Source of the DNA: Streptomyces sp. SLBN-118
GTDB lineage: Bacteria > Actinomycetota > Actinomycetes > Streptomycetales > Streptomycetaceae
Direction: 5' to 3'
Assembly: GCF_006715635.1 (NCBI RefSeq)
Contig: NZ_VFNP01000001.1
Coordinates: 558,001-622,000, forward strand
DNA length: 64,000 bases
Shown: positions 28,296 to 36,679 of the stretch, piece by piece
How the letters are laid out: each line of letters starts with the position of its first letter
How positions within the stretch are numbered: the first letter of the stretch is position 1
Notes under the pieces: generated by a model
Seen by the model: only the letters and a program-made list of their open reading frames with translations
Told to the model about the DNA's origin: nothing
The model's database searches: none
Position numbers and translations under genes: made by a program

Positions 28296-29465
28296 TCAGT
28301 CGGTCCGCACCGTCTCGGCGAGGCGCAGGGCACAGCCGTGGTGGCTGGAGGTGCGCATCCTGCGGTCGATGTGAACCGTGGTGCCGGCCCGCCCGCACGG
28401 GCAGTTGTCGGTCTCGGCGGATCCGAAGTCCTCCGCCAGCAGGAAGCACGGGTAGCTGCGCGCCGTCGGGTCCAGGTACGACATCAGGCCGACCTGCCCG
28501 GCCGAAACCGGGGTCAGGTCGCGTGGGTCGCGCACGATCACCTCGACCCACGGCGGCACATGCTTGCGGTGGTGCTCGCACTCGATGAACGCCGTGTTCA
28601 GCTCGACCTGGTTGAACACGTCGCGTACCTGCTGTTCCGATGCCAGGCCGAAGGTGTCCATGGCGAGTGACCGCAGCCGGTCCGGGTCGAGTTTGGTGGA
28701 CTCGTTCTTCTTCCAGCCGCCGCCGGTGATCACCGCCATCCGGTCGCCCGCGGACAGCTTGATGCTGTTGTCCGACATGTGGCGCAGCAGTTCCGCCGTG
28801 AAGACCGGCGGACCGGCCACGCACACGAACTTCCCGTCGGCCAGCGCGCTTTCCAGGTCGCGTACGACGTCGCGCAGGCGCAGCACACCGTCGGCGACAT
28901 AGGAGCGAGTGGAGGCGAACATCTCGACGAGCGTCATGATGTAGCTGATCCACACGCCGTCCGCCTCGCGACGGTTCGGCCCGAGGTGGATCATCTGGCC
29001 GTCGTCGTCGAGGTCGATGTCGCCGTAGAGGGTGCGCCAGATGTCGCCCTCGGGACGCAGTGAGCCGGCCAGCCGCTCCAGCGACGGTTCGTCTCGCCAG
29101 ACCATGCTCTGCGTGCCGCTGGTACCGCTGGACTTGAACACGTCGCAGTCCGCCGCGGGGACGCTGCGTACCTCGACGCGCTTGAACATCCGGGTCGGGA
29201 ACTGAGGCACCCGCTCCAGGCTCCCGGGGGCGCCGAGGTCGGCGAGCGTGGACCCGCTCGACTCGGCGAAGGCCCGGTAGTCCGCGTTGTGCTCCAGGTG
29301 GTGCGCCACCGCCGCGGTGATGAACCGGTGCCGCAGCGCGGCCTGGTCGGCGCTCGGCATCGCCCACCAGTCGTCGTCCTCGAAGATCAACCGGTCGAGT
29401 TCGGCGAACTCGGTGCCGGTGAGCGCGATGGACGACCGCGGCCCGGCGTCGATGTGCGTCGTCAT
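28296..29465 (-). CDS. luxE: LuxE-like acyl-protein synthetase (fatty acid activation)
   Basis: 389 residues. The adenylate-forming P-loop is FKSSGTSGTQS (110-120), as in LuxE, followed by GGGWKKNE and by Cys355/Cys357 (CPCGRAG). Near the C-terminus Cys378 (HHGCALRL), 11 residues from the end, is placed like the acylated cysteine of LuxE. LuxE activates fatty acid with ATP, takes the acyl group on its Cys and passes it to LuxC. The ATG at 29465 shares one base with the stop of the LuxA-like gene (TGATG), so the two are translationally coupled. Confidence 0.88.
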   Translation of the reverse strand: MTTHIDAGPRSSIALTGTEFAELDRLIFEDDDWWAMPSADQAALRHRFITAAVAHHLEHNADYRAFAESSGSTLADLGAPGSLERVPQFPTRMFKRVEVRSVPAADCDVFKSSGTSGTQSMVWRDEPSLERLAGSLRPEGDIWRTLYGDIDLDDDGQMIHLGPNRREADGVWISYIMTLVEMFASTRSYVADGVLRLRDVVRDLESALADGKFVCVAGPPVFTAELLRHMSDNSIKLSAGDRMAVITGGGWKKNESTKLDPDRLRSLAMDTFGLASEQQVRDVFNQVELNTAFIECEHHRKHVPPWVEVIVRDPRDLTPVSAGQVGLMSYLDPTARSYPCFLLAEDFGSAETDNCPCGRAGTTVHIDRRMRTSSHHGCALRLAETVRTD

Positions 29466-30544
29466 CACGAGACCGCGCTCGGCTTCCAGCCGATACGGGG
29501 AAGGACTTCCTCGGCGAACATGTTCATGTTCTCCAGGATCCGGTCGCGGTTGAGGGTGGCCTCGACGCCGAGCTGGAAGTTGCGCACGCCGGTGACCTCC
29601 ATGGTCCGGCCGAGGCGGTCCACGCACTCCTCGACGCTGCCGACGATGCTGTTTTCCAGCATGTAGTTGGTGAAGTCGGCGTTGGTGCGGTCACCGCGCA
29701 GCGCCGCTGCCTGCCATTCGCCGTACTGGAACCGGTAGTTCGGGAGCTTCTGCAGCTGCTCCATGGTGAACGCGGCGTCGTCGTGCTCCTGCTCCCACCA
29801 GCACATGTGCTTCCAGATCTCGTCATGCGCCTTCTGGGTGGTCTCGGCGACATGGGCGACGGTGCACAGGGCGTGCGGCACGGTGGTCGGGTCGATGCCG
29901 TGGCTCTCGGCGGTCTCGTTGTAGAGGTCGATGATCGAGCGCATCGCCTCGTACGCGCCGATGGCCGGCATGATCAGCGGAATGCCGCGCGAGGCCGCCC
30001 ACTCGATCGTCGACGGCGACTGGCCCACGCCGTACAGCGGCGGGGTCGGCTTGGTGTACTGGGTGGGGAACGGCGTCACGTCGGGCAGCGTTATCTCCTG
30101 GCCCTCCCACTTGGCGCTGCCGGTCTCCCAGATGCTGCGGATGATGTCGACGTACTCGGTCTGCAGGATGTGGGACTTGGCCGGGTCCACGCCGAAGGCC
30201 TCGAAGTCCTTCGGGAAGTACCCGCGGCCCACACCGAGGATGAACCGGCCGTGGCTGAGCTGGTCGAGCATGTTGGTCTGCTCGGCGATGCGGATCGGGT
30301 GGTCGAGCGGCAGGATGACCACCGCGGTGCCGACCTTGATCTGCTTGGTCTGTCCCAGCACATAGCCCGCCATGGTCAGCGTGTTCGGGCACAGGCCGTA
30401 GCGGGTGAAGTGGTGCTCGAGCAGCCAGGCCGACTGGTAGCCGATCTTGTCGGCCTCGACGGCGAAGTCCATCGAGTAGTCGAAGACCTCGGTCTCCGAC
30501 CAGTGGTCGGGGTGGGCCGTCGTCAGCATCACGCCTACGTCCAT
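29465..30544 (-). CDS. LuxA-like flavin-dependent monooxygenase (bacterial luciferase alpha-subunit homolog)
   Basis: 359 residues, close to the 355 of Vibrio harveyi LuxA. By eye it aligns without gaps through the first 113 residues: Glu43-His44-His45 in LLEHHFTRYGL (LuxA LLEHHFTEFGL), DQLSHGRFILGVGRG (LuxA DQMSKGRFRFGICRG), and KDFEAFG with Asp113. The LuxA reactive Cys106 is Gly106 here. Trp250 is kept, and the mobile loop region (about 262-290, ending YGEWQAAALRG) that most luciferase-like oxidoreductases lack is present. It should use FMNH2 and O2, perhaps on the aldehyde made by the Lux-type reductase. GAGGAG lies eight bases before the ATG. No LuxB gene is present, so light production is not implied. 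Confidence 0.9.
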   Translation of the reverse strand: MDVGVMLTTAHPDHWSETEVFDYSMDFAVEADKIGYQSAWLLEHHFTRYGLCPNTLTMAGYVLGQTKQIKVGTAVVILPLDHPIRIAEQTNMLDQLSHGRFILGVGRGYFPKDFEAFGVDPAKSHILQTEYVDIIRSIWETGSAKWEGQEITLPDVTPFPTQYTKPTPPLYGVGQSPSTIEWAASRGIPLIMPAIGAYEAMRSIIDLYNETAESHGIDPTTVPHALCTVAHVAETTQKAHDEIWKHMCWWEQEHDDAAFTMEQLQKLPNYRFQYGEWQAAALRGDRTNADFTNYMLENSIVGSVEECVDRLGRTMEVTGVRNFQLGVEATLNRDRILENMNMFAEEVLPRIGWKPSAVS

Positions 30545-30621
30545 CAGAATTCTCCTCTGTGTTATTCGTCTTGGGTTATTCGGTCGGGAAACTTCGGGCG
30601 TCGGGCGCTTGCCGCGGCCCC

Positions 30622-32076
30622 TCACATGAGCAGGTCGCGCAGGCGGCGGTGCTCCAGGAACTCGGACTGGTCGATCGGCACGACCATTCCCTTGCCGTAG
30701 TTGAGCCGCGGGGCCTCCACCGAGACCATCCGGGTCATCATCTGCAGCGGCTGGAGGCCGTCGTGGGAGCCGCCGAGCCGGAAGAACGGCGACAGTCCCG
30801 CCTCGACGAACCGGCACGCGCCGCGCCGGGCCAGCTCGTGCCGCAGCTGTTCGTGCAGGGACCACGGCGCCAGGCCGATGGTCTGCACCGTCGGGTCGAC
30901 CCACTTCGACACCTCGGCCAGGTCGGCGACCGGGTGCACGAACACCGTCCGGGCGCTGGGGAGTTCAGTGACGGTGGCCGGGTCGGTGATCAGGATCGAT
31001 CCCCAGGAGCCGGTACGGACGCGCTGCCCGAGGAACTGCTGCGCGGCGACCTCCATGGACGCCTGCGCGGCCTCGTCGGCGGTGACCGAGGTACGCGGCA
31101 GCATGTCCTCGTAGCGCACCAGCTCGGCCTGCAGCCGGTCGGCGAACTCCTCGGGGTCGGCGTCGGTGAACACCTGGTGGGTGGAGAAGCAGGCACGCTG
31201 CTCGTACATCGACGCGTCGTGCGCGATGCCGCGGGTCGCCCGTGCCATGTCCGCGTCCTTGCCGACGACGGTGAAGCTGCGCCGCGGGCCGTAGGGCACC
31301 ACGATCGCCTCGGACGAGCAGTTCCGGTAGGCAACCTGCACCGCCTCGGCACCGCCCCAGGCGCAGATCACGTCGGCGCTGCCGAGGATCTCCTTGCCCA
31401 GGTCGCTGTCGCGCTCCCAGAACACCGCGCTCACCGACCTGGTCACCGGGTGATTGGGGTCGATGTCGGTGAAGCTCTGAGCGAGTACGACGGCGGTGGC
31501 CGGCTCGCCCGCGGCGTACTTGAGCACCGAGGTGTTCTTGGTCAGCAGCGCGCGGATCAGCGAGACCGTGGTCGAGTACGGGACATTGCCCGGCAGGATG
31601 TGCACGCTGCGGCCGCGCGGATAGGCGCGCACCTCGGCGTCCTCGCGGGGGATCCAGCGGTCCATGATCTGCCGGTGGCCGAGCTCGACGGCCACCATGT
31701 CGTGCAGCTGTGCGTGGGCGCGCAGCGTCGCCGAGATCAGGTCGGCCTCGGCGTCGGCCATCTGCTGGGAGTAGCCGTGCATCCGCTTCAGCTCACGGAC
31801 GTAGAGCCTGCGGCGCGCGTACTCCTCGTTGTTCCACAGGTGCCCGATCCGGTTGAGGTAGGCAACAATCTCCTGCAGCGGGGTCTCGGCGAGGTCGGTC
31901 GGCGGGTTGTGCAGCCGATCGACGAGCGCCCGGGTCAGCCGCGGGACCGCGGCCCTGGCGCCGTTGGGGAACTCCAGTACGCGGGGGTCGTTGTCGGGCT
32001 CGACGCGCTCCCCCCACACCATGAACGGATGGGTCTTCACCTTCGTTGGCGCCGGCAGCACCACGTGACCGGTCAC
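30622..32076 (-). CDS. luxC: LuxC-like long-chain acyl-CoA/acyl-enzyme reductase (fatty aldehyde forming)
   Basis: 484 residues from GTG 32076. It is an aldehyde-dehydrogenase superfamily member of the LuxC family: LPGNVPYSTTVSLIRALLTKN (161-181) is the dinucleotide-proximal motif, and the acylated nucleophile is Cys296 in YEQRACFSTHQ (Cys286 in V. harveyi LuxC). It uses NADPH to reduce the acyl group from LuxE to an aldehyde. It starts six bases after the PIG-L stop and is followed after 77 bp by the LuxA-like gene, giving the order C-A-E-D on this strand. All catalytic elements look intact. Confidence 0.9.
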   Translation of the reverse strand: MTGHVVLPAPTKVKTHPFMVWGERVEPDNDPRVLEFPNGARAAVPRLTRALVDRLHNPPTDLAETPLQEIVAYLNRIGHLWNNEEYARRRLYVRELKRMHGYSQQMADAEADLISATLRAHAQLHDMVAVELGHRQIMDRWIPREDAEVRAYPRGRSVHILPGNVPYSTTVSLIRALLTKNTSVLKYAAGEPATAVVLAQSFTDIDPNHPVTRSVSAVFWERDSDLGKEILGSADVICAWGGAEAVQVAYRNCSSEAIVVPYGPRRSFTVVGKDADMARATRGIAHDASMYEQRACFSTHQVFTDADPEEFADRLQAELVRYEDMLPRTSVTADEAAQASMEVAAQQFLGQRVRTGSWGSILITDPATVTELPSARTVFVHPVADLAEVSKWVDPTVQTIGLAPWSLHEQLRHELARRGACRFVEAGLSPFFRLGGSHDGLQPLQMMTRMVSVEAPRLNYGKGMVVPIDQSEFLEHRRLRDLLM

Positions 32077-32082
32077 GAGCGG

Positions 32083-32784
32083 TCACACCTCCTTCGACTG
32101 GCTGATGTGTGTGTCCCAGGTCCCGCGCAGCACGCTGAACGCCTCCGCCGCGGCGGTGTTCGCGTGCGCGCCGAACAGTTCGGCCTGCAGGCCGATGGCT
32201 TTGAGCGAGCGCGGGTGCGGAAAGTCCCGCAGTTCCGACGCGTAGCAGCGCATGGCGTCGAGCTTGTTCGCCAGCGTGTCGGTGATGTCGCTGTAGAGAG
32301 CGGGCACGAACGGTTCGCGGCCTGCGTAACCCGCGTCGGTGGCCGACAGGGTGGAGAAGCCGAGCAGCCAGCGCACCGGGCTCGCGTGCGGCCGGCACGC
32401 GATCATGCAGGCACGGGTGGTCAGTTCGTGGTCGATGTTGAGGTCGCCGCTGTGGTGGGTGTAGACGGTGTGCGGGGCGAGCCGTTCGACGACGGCGCCG
32501 ATCTGCTGGGCCAGGATGAGCAGGGGGTAGGTGTCGAGCTGGTTGTCGGCGAGGTCGAGCCGGTGCACGCCGGTGCTCCCCAGGACCGCGCAGGACGCTG
32601 CCGTCTCCTGTGCCGACAGTGCCGCGCTGGCCTCGGGATCGGGGTCGTCGGCCCGCGACGTCTTGCCCTCGGCGAGGATCAGTACGTGTACCTCGTCGCC
32701 GGCCTTGGCGTGCTTGGCCAGCGTGCCGCCGGGGCCGATCACCTCGTCGTCGGGATGCGCGACGACGGCGAGCACGGTGCTCAT
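32083..32784 (-). CDS. PIG-L family N-acetyl-sugar deacetylase
   Basis: 233 residues from ATG 32784. The zinc-binding motif AHPDDE is at residues 9-14, and the third ligand is in THHSGDLNIDHELTTRA. PIG-L enzymes remove the N-acetyl group from GlcNAc-linked molecules, as in GlcNAc-phosphatidylinositol, mycothiol and some antibiotics. In this operon, beside a UDP-sugar dehydrogenase and aminotransferases, it probably exposes an amino group on a sugar of the product. It overlaps the WbqC gene stop by four bases (ATGA) and is separated from luxC by six bases. Confidence 0.9.
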   Translation of the reverse strand: MSTVLAVVAHPDDEVIGPGGTLAKHAKAGDEVHVLILAEGKTSRADDPDPEASAALSAQETAASCAVLGSTGVHRLDLADNQLDTYPLLILAQQIGAVVERLAPHTVYTHHSGDLNIDHELTTRACMIACRPHASPVRWLLGFSTLSATDAGYAGREPFVPALYSDITDTLANKLDAMRCYASELRDFPHPRSLKAIGLQAELFGAHANTAAAEAFSVLRGTWDTHISQSKEV

Positions 32785-33467
32785 GACGGGGTCCCCCTGA
32801 CGATGTCGGCGCTCTCCGGCCCGCAGTGCATCAACAGGTCGAGTACGGACAGGTGCGACTGGAAGCCGTCGCGCCCCTGCGGGTACTCCGGGTGCGCGTA
32901 GTGGAAGTACTCGATCCGGATGGCGTCCAGGCCCGTGGTGTCCAGGTAGTTCGTCGCCTGCGGCCCCGCGATGAACGCGTCGGCGCCGTACTTCCGGCAC
33001 AGCAGCGGGATGATGGTCTGGCGGTCGAACTCGGGCAGTTGCAGCGTCGAGATCCGGTGCACCGGGCAGTCGATCTTGAGCTGTTCGAGGCAGTAGTCGA
33101 TGAACGGCAGGCACACCTCGTTGAGCGTGGCGAACTCGGTGGCGTAGTAGGTCTCCAGGAACTCGGCGTGCAGCCTGAAGTAGGGCGCCCGCCGGTAGGC
33201 CATCTGAATGGCCTTCCAGTGCCTGCGCCGCCAGCCGTCGTCGACCAGCCGCACCTCGTCGATCGGCCGCTCGGCCCGCAGGTCCTCGTGCGAGAGCGGA
33301 ATGGTCAGGAGCTGTTCGCCGCCGGGACCGCCGATCTTGTTGCGGTTGAGCATGTTCCGCCGGCCGATCCGGCTGCGGTCGTGCAGCACGAACAGGTCGG
33401 AGGCGGCGATCTTGGCGAAGTAGCCCAGCCACGGCAGGTAGGCGGGCTGGTGCGCGCTGATGATCAT
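32781..33467 (-). CDS. WbqC family protein
   Basis: 228 residues from ATG 33467. The WbqC signature HQPAYLPWLGYFAKIAASD occupies residues about 6-24, followed by NMLNRNKIGGPGGEQLLTIPL and the conserved YATEFATLNEVCLPFID. WbqC proteins occur in O-antigen and antibiotic loci, often with aminosugar genes, and are suspected to act in amino-acid or acyl attachment to sugars; the activity is not firmly established. It overlaps the GNAT stop by four bases and the PIG-L start by four bases. The start is preceded by a weak GGAGG-like context (GGGGAGGC), consistent with coupled translation. Confidence 0.88.
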   Translation of the reverse strand: MIISAHQPAYLPWLGYFAKIAASDLFVLHDRSRIGRRNMLNRNKIGGPGGEQLLTIPLSHEDLRAERPIDEVRLVDDGWRRRHWKAIQMAYRRAPYFRLHAEFLETYYATEFATLNEVCLPFIDYCLEQLKIDCPVHRISTLQLPEFDRQTIIPLLCRKYGADAFIAGPQATNYLDTTGLDAIRIEYFHYAHPEYPQGRDGFQSHLSVLDLLMHCGPESADIVRGTPS

Positions 33468-34399
33468 CGCGCCTCCCCGTACGGCCAGTGGACGAGACGG
33501 GTCGCCGCGGCCAGCGCGCCCCAGCCCGCCTTGAACTTCTCCTGCCCGTCGCCGGCCGCCGCGCCGAGGTCGACCGTGCCGATACCGCGGTCGGCCAGTG
33601 CTGTCAGGGCGGACCAGAAGGCCAGATGGCCGGCGTTGGCCTTGCGCCCGTGCTCTGAGGTCAGCTGCATGAGGTGGTACGCCCCCGCCGCACCCACCGC
33701 GAACACCGACGCGGCAAGGACCGCGTCGCCGTTGGCGACGACGGTGGTGACTGTCTGGTCGCCGTCGAGGAGGAAGGCAATGTCCGATGCGTTGTAGGCG
33801 GATCCGACGCCGTTGCGTCCCAGGGTCTGCCGGTGCAGCCTGAGCAGGTCGTCCCCGTGCGCGGGCAGCGCGACCGATGCCACGAGGCCGAGCGCGCCCG
33901 CCCTCCGGACGGCTGTGCGGGAGCTGCCCTTGGCTGCCTTCCACACCGCGTCCGCGCCCTCGGTGAGGTCGAGGAGGAAGGTGTTCCTGCCGGGCCGCGC
34001 GGGCCAGTGCCCCAACTGCCGTTCCAGGCCGGACGAAGCGGCGGCCGGAGGGAGCAGAGTGGACAGTTCCGTCAGAGCGTGGTCACGGCACACGACCTCG
34101 GCAAGCTCGGCGAAGCCGGGCAGCTCTCCCTGCCAGTCGGCGGACACGGCCACCGATCCGTAGCCGTAGCAGCCGATCTGCGCCCGCCGGCCGGATACGC
34201 ACAGCGGCAACAACAGCTCACCCGAGTGCCCCCACCGCACCGCTGTCGGCACGAAGCGCAGGTCCGGCGAGTCCGCAAGACCGAGCGTGAGCCAGCACCG
34301 CCGCGCGAAGGGCAGTTCGGCACGCGCGGCTGCCAGCCGGGCGTCCCATGCGGACTCCGACAGCACCGACGCGGCAGTGCGCTCACGGAGATCAGTCAC
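33464..34399 (-). CDS. GNAT/FemAB-like acyl- or aminoacyl-transferase (BioF2-like domain)
   Basis: 311 residues from GTG 34399, overlapping the upstream aminotransferase by eight bases. The second half has the BioF2/Acetyltransf_6 layout: KGSSRTAVRRAGALGLV, then AAGAYHLMQLTSEHGRK, HLAFWSALTALADRGIGTVDLG and EKFKAGWGA. These are shared by FemAB-like enzymes that transfer amino acids from tRNA or acyl groups from CoA onto amino sugars. It may acylate the amine made by the aminotransferase or deacetylase. The specific donor is unknown. Confidence 0.75.
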   Translation of the reverse strand: MTDLRERTAASVLSESAWDARLAAARAELPFARRCWLTLGLADSPDLRFVPTAVRWGHSGELLLPLCVSGRRAQIGCYGYGSVAVSADWQGELPGFAELAEVVCRDHALTELSTLLPPAAASSGLERQLGHWPARPGRNTFLLDLTEGADAVWKAAKGSSRTAVRRAGALGLVASVALPAHGDDLLRLHRQTLGRNGVGSAYNASDIAFLLDGDQTVTTVVANGDAVLAASVFAVGAAGAYHLMQLTSEHGRKANAGHLAFWSALTALADRGIGTVDLGAAAGDGQEKFKAGWGALAAATRLVHWPYGEAR

Positions 34400-35642
34400 G
34401 ACCCGCCTCCTGTTCCCGCACCGAACGGTCGGCCGCGACCATCGCCTCCACCAGGAACTGCGCCGTGAGTCGCGGCTGCGGCTGCTTGGCCACGGTCAGC
34501 ACTCGCGGCCACAGCGCATCGGCTCCGGCCATCGATCCCGCTGCGAAGGCGGCGTACGGAGCCAGCCTGTGCAGGGGGTAGTAGTTCCACGTGCTCGGGA
34601 CGCCGCCCTCGGCCAGCGCCCGCGCGAAGAGAAATCGCTGCCCGGGACGCCGGAACACCAGCTCGATTCCCGGCCCCAAATCGGGGTCGGCGGCCACCGG
34701 CTGACAGGTGGTCAGCTCGCCGACGACAGCGGAGCGGACACGCTCATGGGTGAGCGCGGCCTCGTCCGCGACGGAGGATGCGGTCCGTAGCAGAGCAGCA
34801 GCCGACGCGACCTCCCAGCGGGACGCCTCGCCCTGGGTGACCTGACCCGCCTCGGTGGGCAGGTGGTCGGCCTTGGTGTTCGACCAGCCGGGTGTGCGCG
34901 ACTGCGCGCGCTGGACCGCGGCCCGTACGAAGCCCGGTGCGTGCGCCACGATCCGCTCAGCCACGGCCCGCCGCAGCGGAGCCAGTTCACCGCGCCGCCG
35001 CGGCCCGGCGGCACCGGCGACCGGCGCCGAGGAGAGAGACACCGAGGTGAGCAGAGCGCCGCCGCCGACTCCGCCCAGTGGCTTGCCCTCGCCGAAACTG
35101 AGCACGATCGGACAGGCAGCCTCCCGGAACCGGCGCAGCACCCTGGGCGCGACGCTCGCCTGCGCCAGGTCGAGCACCACTGTGCCTCCGCGCTCATGGA
35201 TCTGCGCCGCGTGTGCCCTCCACTCGTCCAGGCCGAGTGCGTTGGTCAGCACCACCGCACGACCGTCGAGGTCCACCGAGGTGAACGCGGCACCCTGGAC
35301 GTGGTCGAGGTCGACCAGCACCGGTCGCGCGCCCGCCGCGAGTACGGCGTCCGCCACGGCGGGGCAGTTGAAGGTGGACAGCACGACCTCGGCAGCACCG
35401 GTCTGCCGCACCGCGAGTTCGAGCGCGGCGCGCCCGGTCGAGGTGAGGACACACCGGTTCCGTCCCGCATGCTCGCGCAGCCGGGCGGCGAGGCCCGTCC
35501 GCGCGTGCCGCGGCCGGGCCGCCGCGCGCGCAGTCGCGGCGACGCGGCCCGCCGTCATGCGGGACGGGTGGAGGTAGCCGACCGGGCGGCGCGGCACGGG
35601 CGCGTACCACAGGTCGGACATCTCTGCCTGGTCATGGATCAC
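34392..35642 (-). CDS. DegT/DnrJ/EryC1-type PLP aminotransferase, divergent
   Basis: 416 residues from GTG 35642, two bases after the epimerase stop; ATG 35621 is an alternative start. The PLP lysine is Lys187 in SFGEGKPLGGVGGGAL, and the Asp that contacts the PLP nitrogen is in VVLDLAQAS. The N-terminal third (PVGYLHPSRMTAG, CVLTSTGRAALELAV) fits the fold, but the sequence is less canonical than the second aminotransferase in the operon. It could aminate a keto-sugar or, given the linked Lux-type reductase, a fatty aldehyde. No residue here decides between these. Confidence 0.78.
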   Translation of the reverse strand: MIHDQAEMSDLWYAPVPRRPVGYLHPSRMTAGRVAATARAAARPRHARTGLAARLREHAGRNRCVLTSTGRAALELAVRQTGAAEVVLSTFNCPAVADAVLAAGARPVLVDLDHVQGAAFTSVDLDGRAVVLTNALGLDEWRAHAAQIHERGGTVVLDLAQASVAPRVLRRFREAACPIVLSFGEGKPLGGVGGGALLTSVSLSSAPVAGAAGPRRRGELAPLRRAVAERIVAHAPGFVRAAVQRAQSRTPGWSNTKADHLPTEAGQVTQGEASRWEVASAAALLRTASSVADEAALTHERVRSAVVGELTTCQPVAADPDLGPGIELVFRRPGQRFLFARALAEGGVPSTWNYYPLHRLAPYAAFAAGSMAGADALWPRVLTVAKQPQPRLTAQFLVEAMVAADRSVREQEAGRD

Positions 35643-35644
35643 GG

Positions 35645-36679
35645 CTACCGGACACCCGCCCCGTCGGCGGTCCACTGCGGCCAGTCAGTGCGCTCCAGAC
35701 GCAACGGCAGTTGCCCCGAGCCGCCGCGGACCCACTCGATCGTCTCCCTCAGTCCCGCCTCGAAGTCGCGCACCGGCTCGTAGCCCAGCAGCTTGCGGGC
35801 CTTGGTCAGGTCGGGCCTGCGCGACTGGATGTCGGGGCCGGTGTGCGGGATCTGCTGGATCCGGGCGTCGGTGCCGCTCAAGTCCCCCGTCAGCCTGGCC
35901 AGTTCGGCCACCGTCAGGTCGTTGGTGTCGTCACCGATGTTGAAGGCCTCACCGATGGCCTCCGGCGCGTGCAGGCAGCGGATCAGGCCGGCGGCGAAGT
36001 CCTCCGCGTGGCACCAGGCCCGCGACTGCGATCCGTCGCCGTGTACGGTGATCGGCTGCCCGGCCACCGCCTGCGCGGCCAGGATTCCGACCGCGTACGC
36101 GCCGGTCCGCAGCGGGCCGTAGACATTGAACGGCCGCACGATCGCGAACGGCAGCTTGTCCTCGGTGCCATAGGCCGCGGTCATCGACTCCGCCGTGACC
36201 TTGCTGACCGCGTAGCCCCAGCGCGGGTCGCCGGTCCGCACCGACAGCCACTCGCTCTCCTCTGCGTCCTTGGCGTCGCTGCCGTACACCTCGCTGGTGC
36301 TCAGCAGCAGGAAGCGGCGCAGCCCCGGCATGCGCGCGGCGTAGTCCAGGGCGACCGCGGTGCCGTCGATGTTGACGCGCAGGGTTTCACGGGGCGCGTT
36401 GCGCACCTTGTTCACCCCGAGCAGTGCCGCGGCGTGTACGACGTAGTCGACCTCGCCGAACTGATCGAGCGACCCTCGCTCGGTTATGTCGGCCCTGCCG
36501 GTCTCCACCGCGGGGTCGTCCAGCAGCCCGGACAGCCAGATCGGTGTGCCGCCGGGCTCCCGGTTGTCGACCAGGACCACTCGGTGGCCCGACCGGACCA
36601 GACCGGCTGCGACCCAGGTCGCCAGGAAGCCGAATCCGCCGGTGATCAGAGTGCGCGGACCAGTGTGCTGTTCGCTCAT
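35645..36679 (-). CDS. NAD-dependent epimerase/dehydratase (nucleotide-sugar SDR)
   Basis: 344 residues from ATG 36679. The NAD motif is TLITGGFGFLATWVAAGL, and the catalytic set is STSEVYG plus Tyr156-x3-Lys160 (YAVSK). RPFNVYGP and SRAWCHAEDFA are typical of extended SDRs acting on UDP/dTDP sugars, close in style to UDP-glucuronate decarboxylase and 4-epimerases. The ATG overlaps the stop of the upstream aminotransferase by four bases. With the UDP-sugar dehydrogenase two genes upstream, a modified uronate or amino-sugar donor is likely. Confidence 0.85.
   Translation of the reverse strand: MSEQHTGPRTLITGGFGFLATWVAAGLVRSGHRVVLVDNREPGGTPIWLSGLLDDPAVETGRADITERGSLDQFGEVDYVVHAAALLGVNKVRNAPRETLRVNIDGTAVALDYAARMPGLRRFLLLSTSEVYGSDAKDAEESEWLSVRTGDPRWGYAVSKVTAESMTAAYGTEDKLPFAIVRPFNVYGPLRTGAYAVGILAAQAVAGQPITVHGDGSQSRAWCHAEDFAAGLIRCLHAPEAIGEAFNIGDDTNDLTVAELARLTGDLSGTDARIQQIPHTGPDIQSRRPDLTKARKLLGYEPVRDFEAGLRETIEWVRGGSGQLPLRLERTDWPQWTADGAGVR

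Noticed and set aside
29465-30544. Calling this locus bioluminescent
   Set aside because: There is no LuxB, and Cys106 is replaced; the sequence supports a LuxA-like monooxygenase only, not light emission.
30559-32901. 780-codon plus-strand frame opposite luxC
   Set aside because: Low-complexity composition and no domain; the luxC reading on the other strand is fully supported.
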